Shown: positions 1 through 12,459 of the stretch, in pieces
Position numbering within the stretch: the stretch's first letter is position 1
How the letters are laid out: every line of letters starts with the position of its first letter
Source: Sipunculus nudus
Lineage: Eukaryota > Annelida > Sipuncula > Golfingiida > Sipunculidae
Reading direction: 5' to 3'
Length of the DNA stretch: 64,000 nucleotides
Assembly (NCBI GenBank): GCA_026874595.1
Contig: CM049313.1
Span: 72,284,659-72,348,658, forward strand
The notes under the pieces: model-generated
Told to the model about the DNA's origin: nothing
Seen by the model: the letters and a program-made list of their open reading frames with translations, nothing else
Databases searched by the model: none
Program-made: the position numbers and the translations under genes

Positions 1-213
1 TTATGTAATTAATGCCTTTGATAATTAAACATTTGATGGTACATAATTCAGTAATAAAATTATATAATAGTGGACATAAATTGTGATAAAATTACTCAGA
101 AGAAATTAGTTGTTAAGTGACAATATGTTATGTATAAAACATGCTGATTTATATACACAGCTAATTGCTCAAATTGCTTAAGTTAATAATGTATAAAATA
201 TGACAGAAATATA

Positions 214-215
<2 letters not shown>

Positions 216-272
<57 letters not shown>
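216..272. repeat. (TA)n microsatellite
   Basis: About 57 bp of uninterrupted alternating T and A. A shorter, imperfect TA tract lies at 1474-1497 and another around 1915-1932. Confidence 0.98.
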
Positions 273-277
<5 letters not shown>

Positions 278-354
278 CTATAGACACATTAATATATTGA
301 AAGAAATGAGGATGAGAAAAAAATCGGAAAAAGGGTAGGCTCTATAAAGCACAC

Positions 355-960
355 CACTGACAAATCACACTTGGACAGTCAGCTGCGGCCGAGACGTTGT
401 GCATGGTGTGGAAATCTGTTTGAAGAGGTCAGCAAATTAAATGTCAGGGGCTGATTAAAGATTTAAGGAATTCCTGGTTGTTCTGATTAGAGAGATGCAT
501 TGTGTTAGGCGGAGGCCGAGGAACGGGCAGATGTGCACGGCGTTACCCTGCTCTCCCCGCCGCCGGCCATGGCAATCACCGTCATTGGCACTATAATTAG
601 CCAATCCTGATTTATACAATCAATTCCAGTTGACTGATCATTTTCACAGGCAGCCCCCGTGGTAAACTACAATTTCTCAATCATACTTAAGCTGCTGTAT
701 TAGAAGATGTAATGACTCTTAATTATCACTGTTATTCCTCCTCATTAACGTGAGAGTTCACTTTTTTCTTCCGTATTTCAGCAGGGTATAAAGACACGAT
801 TAAGCACCTTGAAGTTTGGGTAAAGGAGATTGTCTACCCAACAGCAGGCTGTTGTCATTGCGGGGTGCCCTGACAGTTGTGTCAGGTTTGCCACATTTCC
901 GGGGATGAACATGGCTTCCTGTCCAGCTAATCTATTAGTCATTAGAACACATGTTTCACT
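355..960. promoter_or_regulatory. GC-richer island, candidate conserved non-coding element
   Basis: Higher GC and complexity than its AT-rich surroundings, with CpG-containing words (gcggccgagacgttg near 386, ccgccgccggcc near 560) and ATTA/TAAT homeodomain-type cores (ataattagccaatcc around 592). No reading frame resembling a protein. Regulatory function is inferred only from composition. Confidence 0.3.
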
Positions 961-2299
961 CTGATATTAATTAAGAAACTTTTGGGATCAAACCAACACA
1001 TTTTAAACCTGATCCAATGCAGGATAGCAAGAACAATTTGTATTCACTGTATACATATCTAAATGTATTTAACTATATCTTGATTGACATAAAAATCATT
1101 AATACACTATTTATTTCCATATGTGCCATTGTATGCATAAATGTATTATAACTGTAATATACTAGTGCACAACAGTGATTTTATAACATTTACAAAAACA
1201 TTTTTAACAATCCATATTTTTATGTGTATCCAGCTCCTTAAAAATAGTTTTGATAAATACCAAAAACAAATATCTAAATCTATTGAAAACATTTTAAATG
1301 ATAGTTGACATTGTCCAACTAAAGCTGAAGTTTTCCTGGTAATAATTTATTTCTTAAACACATAATTTGGAATAAAATTATTTATTTAATTATTTTTATT
1401 TTTTTAATGCAAATTAAGTCCATATTGTATTTTCATTTATTCTCTTGAGCTGAAATAGAAAAATAAATAGAAAATATATATATATAAATATATATATCCA
1501 CAAGAAACTTGATTTTGTATGAATAGATTGTATATTGTAAAAATACAATGAGTTACTTTGTATTGCACTCTATTAAGCAGTAGATTGGTTCTCTGTCTCA
1601 ATAAAAGAGGGGATGTAGACAGTTGTAAAATGGCCATGCAGAGGAGGCAGGGAATTATTGTATCATATGATGGGACACAGATGTTTTACTGATGCCTGAG
1701 AAGGCAGGATATTATGTGGGTGGGCGTGGCAGGTCAGAGGGGCCCTCAGTAAACAGAACATGCATGATGGATTTATTGTATTCTATTAGTGGAAACTGCA
1801 ACATTATCTTGGTATACACACCTCTTACAGAAAAAGGATAACAACATTTTACTTTATGAATTTAAATATACAAATGTACTTGAACATTGCGCTTAACTAA
1901 GTGATATATATGTATGTATATATATATATAAATTTTAATGCAAACTTATAACCATAAAATCATTTTAGATTTTACATAATATTAAATCTGGGATATGGCT
2001 TATTTAGATGCACTTTTAGTCAACTTAAGAATTATTGTAATCACATGATTTTACTTTTATATTTAAAAAATAACAGTTATAATACTTATTTTTTTGTGGA
2101 AAAGGTCAAACTGGCAAGTTTCTGTGTGGGTTGATCAGAATAATATCTTTGGGATAAATTTAGAAATACTGCATTGTGTGTGTATGCTGTATGTATAAAT
2201 CAAATATAAAATAACATACAGGTGACTAGGGTACATAGATATCATGGCAGTGAAGTCAAGATTCCTCGAATTATCATATGTTGCCAGCATGCATGCATG

Positions 2300-2760
2300 A
2301 TTTAATAGACACATGTCCTAGGGTCACAGATTTTGCACTCCCATATGAAAAATGGTCTGTACGGATCCCCAGATCTCAACCTTGTCAGCTTTGGGCTTGG
2401 TGCACTTAGTAGCACCAGATGGATCTGTCTCTCTAGGTTCCATATGATACAAGGGATGCTGAAGATCAAACCCTGATGATGACTAGCTGCTGAAGCCGGT
2501 GGTTATGTTTGTGATGGCAGGGAGAGGCGGTTTTCAATTAAGTGGCTCCCCTGGACTTGATGGCAATATGCTTTCTCAGCCCATCCCCCATGTAGGCAGT
2601 CAAGCCTAGGTGCTTCTGAAACGATCTGGAAACCTAGCTGTACCCCTCAAATTTGCTGCTTATCCGCTCCCTGAGGGTCCGAACACGATCTGCCAGTCTG
2701 TCTTTCATGAAACAGAGGCATGCTCAATCCCTTTCACGGTGTTTATAGGCAAAAAGCACG
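2300..2760. promoter_or_regulatory. Higher-complexity island, no ORF
   Basis: About 460 bp of balanced-composition, non-repetitive sequence between AT-rich blocks. No long frame and no recognised family. It could be a regulatory element or an old unrecognised transposon remnant. Confidence 0.22.
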
Positions 2761-3138
2761 CTTTCTTCAAATAATAATCTGGCTATATTCCCCAAGTTAA
2801 CCTCACTGGTATGAATACATCAGGTAATGATTCAACTTAGTGCTTTCTTTAACTTCATACAAAGTATTTGAAGAGAAGGTTAATTTTATAAAATATATAT
2901 GAACTTGGTTTGCCCAAATTTTATCTTATAAAAAAATGTAACTATAAAAACATGGAGAGACTATATTTACTGATAAAATATAGGAAGATTATGCTTTTGA
3001 TAGAAACAGGCACAAACTAGTTTCAAAATGAAGAATTGGGGAAAACATGAAGACCTGGGGCCCCCATTTTGTTAACTTAAAGAAATCAGTTGCAAAAGGA
3101 TGACAGGGTCTTCACATTTTATGCTGCTACAAAATATC

Positions 3139-4190
3139 TTTTTAGCGATCCTGTGAGCTTATGCCATGGTGCAGGGTTGGTGCATCGTGTGTCGTCTGTA
3201 CGTTAACCATAGCTAACTCAAAAATGGCATGCAGGAGCTAGCATCACCAAATTTTTTGCAAATAATCAGGCATCTGAAAAACTCTATTGGATTTTGTTAA
3301 TTTTTGTTGTTCTAACTGTATTTTCTTAGATTTTGTAGGGAAAAAGTTAAAAAAGCTGTGAAAATCTTCTCCAAAACTGTCCAGCCAAATTGTCCAATAT
3401 TTCACAGAAATGATCCCTGGAACAATCCCTCTCAAGTTTGTTCAAACGGTTCCATTTTGGAGATTTATTTGCCCAGTTACAGGAGGTTGAACTTTGTCAT
3501 CTGTCCAAAAATGCATATTTAAATTTCAGTCACAGAAATGGACGGTGCTATCATCACCAAATTTTATGCCAATGTTGGTCACATGAGCCATATCTTAAAT
3601 TGAGGTATTGGTCATGCCACCTGCATCGGCCTTTTTTGTACGGGGTCATCAGTGCCTGTATCACACTGAGGGCTACAAAAAACTTCTTCTCTAATACCAT
3701 ATGGTCAAATTGTTTAATATCGCACAGAAATGATCCAAGGGTAGTGCTTTTTGTTCAAATGGTCTCTGTTCAGATACTTTTGGCTGAGGTATGGGAAGCT
3801 GAATTTAGTCATATGCCATAACAGCCCATTTTAGCTCAGTAGCTACAAAGATCTTCTTCTCAAAAACCACTTGGCCAAATTCTTAAATCTCACACATTAA
3901 TTATCCTCAGATGTTGATAATTCAGGTTTGTCCAAAAGGTTTGGGTTCAGTGCATTTTGGCAGAGTTAAAGGAAGCTAAACTTAGCCAGTTTGCAGTATC
4001 TTCCTATATGAGTTATAAACCTGCAAAACGTTTTTCGACTGATGCCACTGAAGCCAGTTTGTTTAATATTTTGTATGAATAATCCCCACAATAATTCTTA
4101 TAATTGTCTTTAATGGTTCCACATGAATGATTTTTGGCTGAAATAATGGAGATTGAATTGAGTCATTTTATCATATATGTTAGCTGTGTG
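3139..4190 (+). mobile_element. Dispersed bivalve-type repeat with degenerate ~180-bp internal units
   Basis: Begins gatcctgtgagcttatgcc and has a tcgtgtgtcgtctgtacg stretch corresponding to the 'gtccgtcgtccgtc' head of a very common bivalve repeat. Inside, units recur: 'tttgttcaaacggttcc...ttttgg' near 3437, 3748, 3930 and (decayed) 4105, each followed by a 'gaa(g/c)ctgaa..tagtcat'-like piece, and 'cttcttctc' after 'ctacaaa' blocks. No protein frame; the 127-aa frame at 3438-3821 is made of this repeat. Non-autonomous and strongly diverged. Family assignment is from memory. Confidence 0.6.
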
Positions 4191-4364
4191 ATGCTGTTAC
4201 ATCTAGCCCGGCACCAGTTTATCAGCATCTATAACATTATTCCACTAGACATTTAGACACTGCCTTACTCACCTAAGACTGGTCAGCTAAGTGCATTAAA
4301 CTCAAGGGAAGATTGATGTATTGGCCTGATATTTTGACCTGTCTATGCGTCTTTGATGGCTTTC

Positions 4365-4660
4365 TTGTTTACAAGACAGGTGTCGCCACCTGCATTGACT
4401 TTTGCACAGTGTATGCGCCTGCTTATTTCTACTGAGGAATTTGATACATCAGCCACAATTTGGGCATATTTATACATATCCAATAGCTTTATTGTGTACA
4501 AGACTGGTGGCGCCACCTACAATAATTTTTGCACAGTGTATGTCCCTGCTTATTTCGCAGCAGGGGTTTGACATTTCAGTCTGACATTGGGCATATATAT
4601 CTCTTCGTTGTATACAAGACTGGTGGTGCCAGCAACAATCATTTTTGTGTTGTGTGCACC
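4365..4660 (+). repeat. ~120-bp tandem repeat, three diverged copies
   Basis: The motif acaaga(c)(a/t)ggtg starts at 4371, 4498 and 4614 (spacing 127 and 116 bp), each followed by a g(t/c)cgccacct-like word, a 'tttttg(c)...gtgt' block, 'cctgcttattt' and 'gggcatat'. The middle copy holds the perfect palindrome GGTGGCGCCACC at 4506-4517. Short overlapping frames in this interval are repeat-derived. Confidence 0.8.
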
Positions 4661-4934
4661 CATGCCATAATTTCAGTAGTGATGTTTGTGTTATTGTTTC
4701 TTGTTCAAAGTGTTTAGTACTTGCTTTGTTTATATACATGTTACACATGTTCTTGAAAAGTAATGGTCCAGCATTGAAGCATAACACCTGGTGTTATCTC
4801 ATTGCATAGGTTCGCATTAGGCCTGTAGGCCTTGTTAATAATCAGAAACTGCATTACATGGAGAGTGCAATCAAGGGATAAGGGATCAACATCAATAGGA
4901 AAAATATTGGCACTATTAAATATCAATATCAGTT

Positions 4935-5560
4935 TATCTTGCTAGGGCTTTGTGTCCATAGGAGACTGTTTATCTAGGGATCAGTATCCATAAGAAACTG
5001 TTCATCTAGGGATTGTTATCCATAGGAAACTGTTTGTTTGGGATCAGAAACTATAGGAAACTGTTATCTAGGGATCAGTATCCATGGGAAACTGTTATCT
5101 AGGGATCAGTATCAACTGTTGATCTAGGAATTAGTATTATGGGAAACTGTTCATCTAGGGATTGTTATCCATAGGAAACTGTTTGTCTAGGGATCAATAT
5201 CCATAGGAAACTGTTATCTAGGGATCAGTTTCCAAAAGAAAACTTTTTATCTAAGGATCAATATCAATGGGAAACTGTTATCTAGGGATCAGTATCCAAA
5301 GGAAACTGTTTATCTGGGGATCAATATCCATGGGAAACTGTTACCTAGGGATCAATATCCAAAGGAAACTGTTTATCTAGGGATCAGTATCCAAAGGAAA
5401 CTGTTTATTTAGGGATCAATATCCATGGGAAACTGTTACCTAGGGATCAATATCCAAAGGAAACTTTTATCTAGGGATCAGTAACCATAGCAAACTGTTA
5501 TCTAAGGATCAATATCCATGGGAAACTGTTTATCTAAGGATCTGTATTATGGGAAACTTT
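4935..5560 (+). repeat. 32-bp minisatellite, ~20 diverged copies
   Basis: Consensus about 32 bp, built around 'ctagggatcagtatcc' and 'ataggaaactgttt'. Copies vary by substitutions and 1-7 bp deletions (for example gttatct versus gtttatct). The array changes directly into the next minisatellite, which shares the 'agggatc(a/t)gtatc' core. Confidence 0.93.
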
Positions 5561-5574
5561 GATTTTTTTCTGCA

Positions 5575-6870
5575 TGGATAACTACTAAGGATCCATATCT
5601 GTTTGTGAAAATAAGTAAGGGGATCAACATCTCCTGTGTATATAAAATCAATCAGTTATTATAGAAAAATACAGGGATCTGTTTCTGTATGTGAAAAAAG
5701 GGTCCATGGGTCAGAAACTCTTTGTGAAAAAAGTCCAGGGGTCTGTATCTTTATGTGAAAAGGCCAAGGGATCTGTATCTGCATGGTAATGAAAGAAGTC
5801 CAGGGACATGTGTCTGTATGTGAAAAAGGCCCAGGGGTCTATACCTGTTTGTTATAAATAATCAGGGATCAGTATCTGTATGGGAAGAAAAGTCCAGGGA
5901 TCTGCAGCTGTATGTAAAAAAAGTCAATGGATCTGTTACTGTACCTGAAAAAAGTCCAGGGGTCTGTATCTTTATGTGAAAAGGCCAAGGGATCTGTATC
6001 TGCATGTTAGTGAAAGAAGTCCAGGGACATGTGTCTGTATGTGAAAAAGGCCCAGGGGTCTATACCTGTTTGTTATAAATAATCAGGGATCAGTATCTGT
6101 ATGGGAAGAAAAGTCCAGGGATCTGCAGCTGTATGTAAAAAAATTCAAGGGATCTGTATCCGTACCTGAAAAAAGTCCAGGGGTATGTATCTTTGAGTGA
6201 AGAAAATGATCTGTGCCTGTATGTGAAAAAGGCCCAGGGATCTATATGCATGGTAAAAAAGTCAAGGGATCTGTATCTGTATGTGAAAAAAAGTCCAGGG
6301 ATCTGTATCTGTACCTGAAAAAAGTCCAGGGGTCTGTGTCTGAATGTGAAAAAAAGCCCAGGGATTTGTATCTGTATCTTAAAAAAGTCCAGGGGGCTGT
6401 ATCTTTGAGTGAAAAAAAGGGATCTGTGTCTGTATGTGAAAAAGGCCTAGGGATCTATCTGCATGGTAAAAAAGTCCAGGGGTCTGTATCTGTATGTGAA
6501 AAAAGTCCAGGGATCTGTATCTGTACCTGAAAATAGTCCTGGGGTCTGTGTCTGTGTGTGAAAAAAGCCCAGGGATTTGTATCTGTATGTGAAAAAAGTT
6601 CTAGGGGTCAGTATCTGTATGTGAAAAAAAGTCCAGGGATCTGTATCTGTATGTAACAAAAGTACAAGGGTCAGTATCTGTTTGTGAAAAAAGTTCTAGG
6701 GGTCAGTATCTGTATGTGCAAAGAGTCTATGGGTCAGTATCTGTGTGTGCAAAGAGTCCATGGGTCCGTATCTGTATGTGCAAAGAGTCCAGGGGTCAGT
6801 ATCTGTGTGTGAAAAAGTTCTAGGGGTCGGTATGTGTATGTGAAAAATAAGTCCAGGGATCTGTATCTAT
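5575..6870 (+). repeat. 30-31-bp minisatellite with a 221-bp higher-order duplication
   Basis: Unit about 'gtccagggatctgtatctg' plus 'tatgtgaaaaaa', some 40 copies. A multi-unit block starting near 5727 recurs near 5948 (the same diagnostic variants: ttatgtgaaaaggccaag, gggacatgtgtctg, ataaataatcagg), a spacing of 221 bp. Because the unit is short and poor in stops, frames of 105 and 70 aa open at 6213-6530 (+) and 6447-6659 (-); I regard them as products of the repeat. Confidence 0.93.
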
Positions 6871-6880
6871 GGGGATGAAA

Positions 6881-7350
6881 ATCATGGAATCTGTTCTTTA
6901 AGAAGGATCACTGCTAATTATACCAGCAGTGTACGGTCTTGTTAAATCCTCTAACCTAGTTTACTCAGATTCTATAAAAAAAGACACAAAAAAAACAGGA
7001 ACTGATGAAAATGGCCCTCAGTACAGGAATTATGGGTATGGCTGGTAATGTTGCCAAAAATATGTTGCTACAATACTAAAGAACTACCTGATTAGGCTCA
7101 ATAAAATAATCTGTAATCATGGAATCTGTTCTTTAAGAAGGATCACTGCTAATTATACCAGCAGTGTACGGTCTTGTTAAATCCTCTAACCTAGTTTACT
7201 CAGATTCTATAAAAAAAGACACAAAAAAAACAGGAACTGATGAAAATGGCCCTCAGTACAGGAATTATGGGTATGGCTGGTAATGTTGCCAAAAATATGT
7301 TGCTACAATACTAAAGAACTACCTGATTAGGCTCAATAAAATAATCTGTA
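6881..7350 (+). repeat. Perfect tandem duplication, 2 x 235 bp
   Basis: Positions 6881-7115 and 7116-7350 read as identical on inspection, including the A-runs. The unit is unique sequence (no internal repeat) and begins exactly where the preceding minisatellite stops. It is either a very recent duplication or an assembly artefact. Confidence 0.93.
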
Positions 7351-9808
7351 TTGTAAAAGAGCACTGTGGCACCAGACATGGCCTTTGATGTACTTTATAG
7401 CCAATAACATCTGTAATAATATTCTGTCATTCACAATAACACAGGCATATATGATAACATCGAATACATATATTGGGACACAAAAAGTAGATTTTAATTA
7501 TTTTTTTGCTGTATTATTTATACAAAAAAAATCGGGTGCCTCCAACAAAGTAAGCAGTCCCAACATGGTAGTGAAAATATTCATCTTTTATTGAGAACAA
7601 CATCAAGATGTTGATTAATTAGAATCTTAATTAGACCTTAAATAACCTTAAGCAGTTGTTTCAAAATATATATTTTTTTTTTGCTTAGCAATTTGTTAAA
7701 TACATGCAGTTAAAAACAACAATTACCTAATTAAGTCATTTCGTAGTGATAACATCAGATTCGTTCCATAAGGTTATATTAAAAACTGGAAACAAAAAGA
7801 GGGGAATATAGAACTTATATTTATGATCAACCAAACAACTTGGAAGTTTTATGATTGATCTAAAAGAACTGCCATTGACAAAATTAAAAAAAAAAAAAAA
7901 CTACAGTTAGGCTCAAATAATTTTCCTCTTCATAAGTTATGCTTTTATATTTGACATGAACAAATTTGAAGTTTGATCTTTGAATGCCTACTTACCGTTG
8001 TGTATGGTGATGCATGTTACAAAAGATACTTGTAGCATGGTATAGACTCATTCTATAGCTAGGATAAGGGGTATGTATGGTTTGCATGTTGCAGTAATGC
8101 AGTATGAGATATAAAAATTTCTCATTGTATAAATATGTGATATTTTGTAAGAAACAATAAGAGAAAAAGGATTTCACTCTAGGAACTGGTAAATGCAGAT
8201 GCATTATGGGATGATTGTGGACAGGCTGCGTATATAGACTGGTATATGGGTCTTGCGATCTGTTGCTCATCATGTGCGAGTGTATCATTATAGCATGGTC
8301 AGGGCCCAGGGGTCTCGGCTGGCCATTTATAAGCAACACCACACATCTCAGCCGATCTGACTGGCATCATTCTATGCTTAGATCTCGGCTCCTCCCCATC
8401 TATGTTCACCAGATGTAACACCATGCCAGACTAGATGGTATTAGATTAGAATCCCCCCTTGACCAGGCTTGCAGGGTCCCCCCATCAATAATCCACATGA
8501 GATAACAGCCTGCATCAGCGTCTATGATCATTTCTGCTATTACCTAAGTTTTGCAGGGATGTAATTTTAATATGTCAGAGTGTATAGAAACCCCTGGAGT
8601 ACTAATAAAGATATGGTTAGTCTCTGCTTGTAAGTACGGTTGAAATTAAGGTATAAAGAATCTTGATTAATATTTAAAAAATCGTACAATTTTGTTGTAG
8701 GTCATTATAATGTTAATAGTGAAAATAAAATTAATAAAAATTATAAAATGACAGTCATTATCATAATGATTAAACAAATTGAATATGATTTTAAATATTT
8801 GTGCATTGATTACCTGTATAAAACAAATTGAAATATTACATTAAATTAAAAGTGATATATCATTCATTTATACTAAAATTACAAAATTGAATCAGAATAA
8901 ATATAAATTTTAAAGTATGTGACAGTCCACATATAAACAGTGAATGGGAATCAAATGGGGATGAAATATATAATGTATCTCTCATATAGGTATGTAAAAA
9001 TAAACTTGCTTACATTGTAAATGACACAACAACATCCATTAATTATCTTTGTAATTTTAATGTAATTTTAAAACTTCTAAAATAAAAGGGGGAATTAAAA
9101 AAAAGTATAATGGAGTATTTTGACCTTAGTTTGATCCCTGGTTATTAGATATTATGATGAGTGAATGGTTGTAATTAGAGACATACTCCCTGTGAAGGAT
9201 CAGTTCACACTGCACACTAAGTGCAATATATTATTGATATCATGTATGTACAGTGCTGGCATGCTTAGTGAGCTTTATTATTAAATGATCACTAGCTGAT
9301 ACATGATTCTCTGGCTATACTCATGATCTTAATGGTTTACCAAACAGAGATGACACAGTGAATATATTTTAACAAATACCTGGAATTTATTAAAAATATT
9401 TATGAAAGACTAGTGTTAAACTTTAAAAACAGTTTTTTTTTAGTAAAAACTTTTTTTTCTGTATTTTATATCATGATCAAGATGACATATTGTTGCATGG
9501 TATAGGTAAAAAGAATAAACAGCATGGACCTACTCGGTTTAATGTAGTTCATGCTGTATAAAATTGGTCCTGGCATATATGCCACCTTTTCACACCAGGT
9601 GGCACTGTTGGTCACATCCACTCAGAGCCACAAGCAAGCAAATGGGATGATTTGTCATATGTATTATAATAGTTATAAATACACTGATAGGTAATGAAGA
9701 TACACAGTTTATTTTATTTTTTTTTTTTGCCACAGTGGAGGTATTACTCATATGAGCATCTGCAATCAGCAGTTCCAGTCATCCAATTCTATTCAAGGTT
9801 TCATGATT

Positions 9809-10010
9809 CATTAATTTAATGCTATCCAAGGATACCACAAATTTGATAAACTCTCTGTTCTCATATTTCTTTATCATTTCTATAATTTAATGCTATCCTA
9901 GGATTTGTTCAAATTACCACATATCTGATAATCTGTCTGTTCTCATATTTTTCCTTATCATTTCTATAATTTAAGGCTATCCGAAGATTTGTTCAAATTA
10001 CCATATATAT
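9809..10010 (+). repeat. ~70-84-bp tandem repeat, three diverged copies
   Basis: 'aatttaa(t/g)gctatcc' recurs at about 9815, 9885 and 9969, with shared 'ttgttcaaattaccaca/t', 'gataa..ctgtctgttctcatatttt' and 'ttatcatttctata' blocks. Confidence 0.75.
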
Positions 10011-10559
10011 CTTACTTATACAGATATGAACAGTCTTTTCACTTGTAATCTTTTGTTAGGCAATTCCTATATAATTTGTAGGGTATTTAATAATACTCAG
10101 TGGTGTGCCTTCAATAATTTTAATAAGATTTACCTTTTATATTTCTTTAAACAGACACTAGTTACATAAGGAAAAATAAATTGACTTAATCCATGGCCAT
10201 TTACCTTTTGCATAGCCTGCTCCAGACAGTCTGCAGTTAGTGTTTGCAAGTATAAATGTTACTGGGGTGAGCTGAGTATAATTGTTCTGGAAACAGCCTG
10301 AGTGACTTGGCTATAATCTTTGTATCACATGTACCTCAAGTAATTTGAACAGAGTCATAGCTCATGTTTTTGCTAGGAGGCTCAGATTAGGAGAAGTATT
10401 TGAGAGGATATGTTTTATTGAGATTAAGTATGTTATATATTTCAGAGAAGGGTATGGCCTCACAATACAGAGCCCCGGGATGATACATGATTGTACACAT
10501 ATATCATCACTGTCAGGGACAGCGGCTCCCCACTCGATCTGTGCACCATTTATCATTGG

Positions 10560-10820
10560 CGTAAATTGAAAGTTCTTGTTCCTGATATAAAGACAGCTTT
10601 TGGAGGCAGTTGTGCTCTGAACAGAATCTCAGCAATGGCGATGGCCGCAGTAATCATATCACGTTAATGATAAATGTGACGCATCTCGTTCACAGCTGGG
10701 ATGTGTGCTCGCAGCCTCCTTTTCAGTCATACAAGCACTGGACCACCTAAGATACACTGTCAGGCTGTACCGTACAAGGGTGGGAAAGTTTATGGTCGGT
10801 GACAGCGCAGTGACATCCTT
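10560..10820. promoter_or_regulatory. GC-richer island, candidate regulatory element
   Basis: Non-repetitive, CpG-containing stretch (gcgatggccgcag near 10638; accgtacaagg near 10770) flanked by AT-rich DNA. No protein frame. Function inferred from composition only. Confidence 0.25.
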
Positions 10821-12459
10821 ATTTCCTCCTGCATCAGAGATTAAATAAAACTATACTGTAGGTATACCCATCATTCGGATGTTCTTTTTTCACAGAACTG
10901 TGGAAGTTACAGATGAGATAGATTAGGGTTGGTAATAGTATTTGTGAAGATTTTTTTGGTCATCATATTTCACTTAAGCATCATCAAGCTTCTGCAGAAT
11001 AGGGTTTATGTGTGCTTGTAATAGTATGTTTGTCTATAGTATTTGTTAATATATGAGCAAGAGACAGAGATATGGAGGGGAGAGCAAGAAAATTTGTTAA
11101 AGTTAACGAACTGTTGTATTTGTTATTATGTTTTATAGACCCATTATTACAGAGCATAAATACTAAGCAAGGCCATAGTAATATATAATTGCCTTGTTTC
11201 AATTTATCTGTATGATCTTTTTTTAATTAAATTTGTACTTGAACAATGTTAGCTTCAATTATGTAAATATATAAATTATTTTCTATTAGACATATTATAT
11301 TTAAATGAAGTTCTTATTTTTTGTAGAAGATTTTTTTTTAAATTAGTGTTATAAAAAAATTTTTAAATGGTGACAAATTGGTCTGATAAGTTTTTATTGC
11401 ACATTTATCATTTTATTTTGTTTAAAAAATGTCCCAGTGAATGGGGTTAAAAAGTATCCATTAAATGAAAAAAAAATATCTTTCTCCTTTATATTAAATA
11501 TATTTACTTAACATATGGGCAGACTATGACTTCTTTGTTAATTTTCAAGGTAGAAAGCAATAAATTGGAATGAAGAATAATTGGGTGAAAAAATCTTCCA
11601 AGAAATGAAAAAATGATGTTTCAGACCTACTGAAATGTGAACATAATTCATAGTTTTGTCATAATAATCTGTATTGTAATCAGGTGTTTAGAATGTAACA
11701 TTCATCAACAGTACTTCTACCTATCATTATCAGGAATATAAGGTACTAAGATTTGAATATGTAAATTCGATCTTGTTAGTGTTATAATACCCGCAAATCC
11801 TGAGGGGTCTTCAGCTCTTTCAGATTTTTTATCATTGCCTTAATTCTGAGTAAATTCCCATAATAAGCTGTAAAAAAAATCAAACATCCCCCCCCCCCCC
11901 AGAAAGTGCAAAGCAGAGCTCTTTAATTAGCTCAGGATTTATATATACAAAGTAGTAATGAAATCTTCTTTAGATATTACAGTGCAGTATCTAACATTGG
12001 CTGGAAGTTAACCTTCCTCTTGTTAAACCTTAATGTTTATTTTGTGTATATTGTGAATCTGTCCATAGGTATAGATGTAAAGGGTACAAGCCTGACTGCA
12101 AATGCAATAACTGAATTAAATCATTTATTTCATTATCAATATTATTATCTGTTTGTGACTCACTCCAGTATAATTGATTAGTTATTTGTGGCTTAGTTGT
12201 AGCTCTGTTAATTACCTTACTTCATTGTCACCAAGTATTGTTTACTCGAAATTCAAGGTATTATTATAGCTTTCATTCTCTAAAGTTACAGCAGACTTAA
12301 AAATTTGAGTCATTTATGCAACATGTTGCAAATAAAAATCTATCAATCCTGAAAGATACATATTTATTGCAGAGGGCAAAAACAGAATTCTGGCCAAATT
12401 GACTTGGTGAACTGAATGCATCGTGAGTTGATGGGAACTTGTATAAATAAATAGAGTAA

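Noticed and set aside
3438-3821. 127-aa frame as a gene
   Set aside because: Lies inside a dispersed repeat made of related internal units; translation has no domain.
6213-6530. 105-aa plus-strand frame with repeated VCEKxPGIYxxxKKVQGS-like units
   Set aside because: Built entirely from the 31-bp minisatellite; the opposite strand is open as well and no gene signals are seen.
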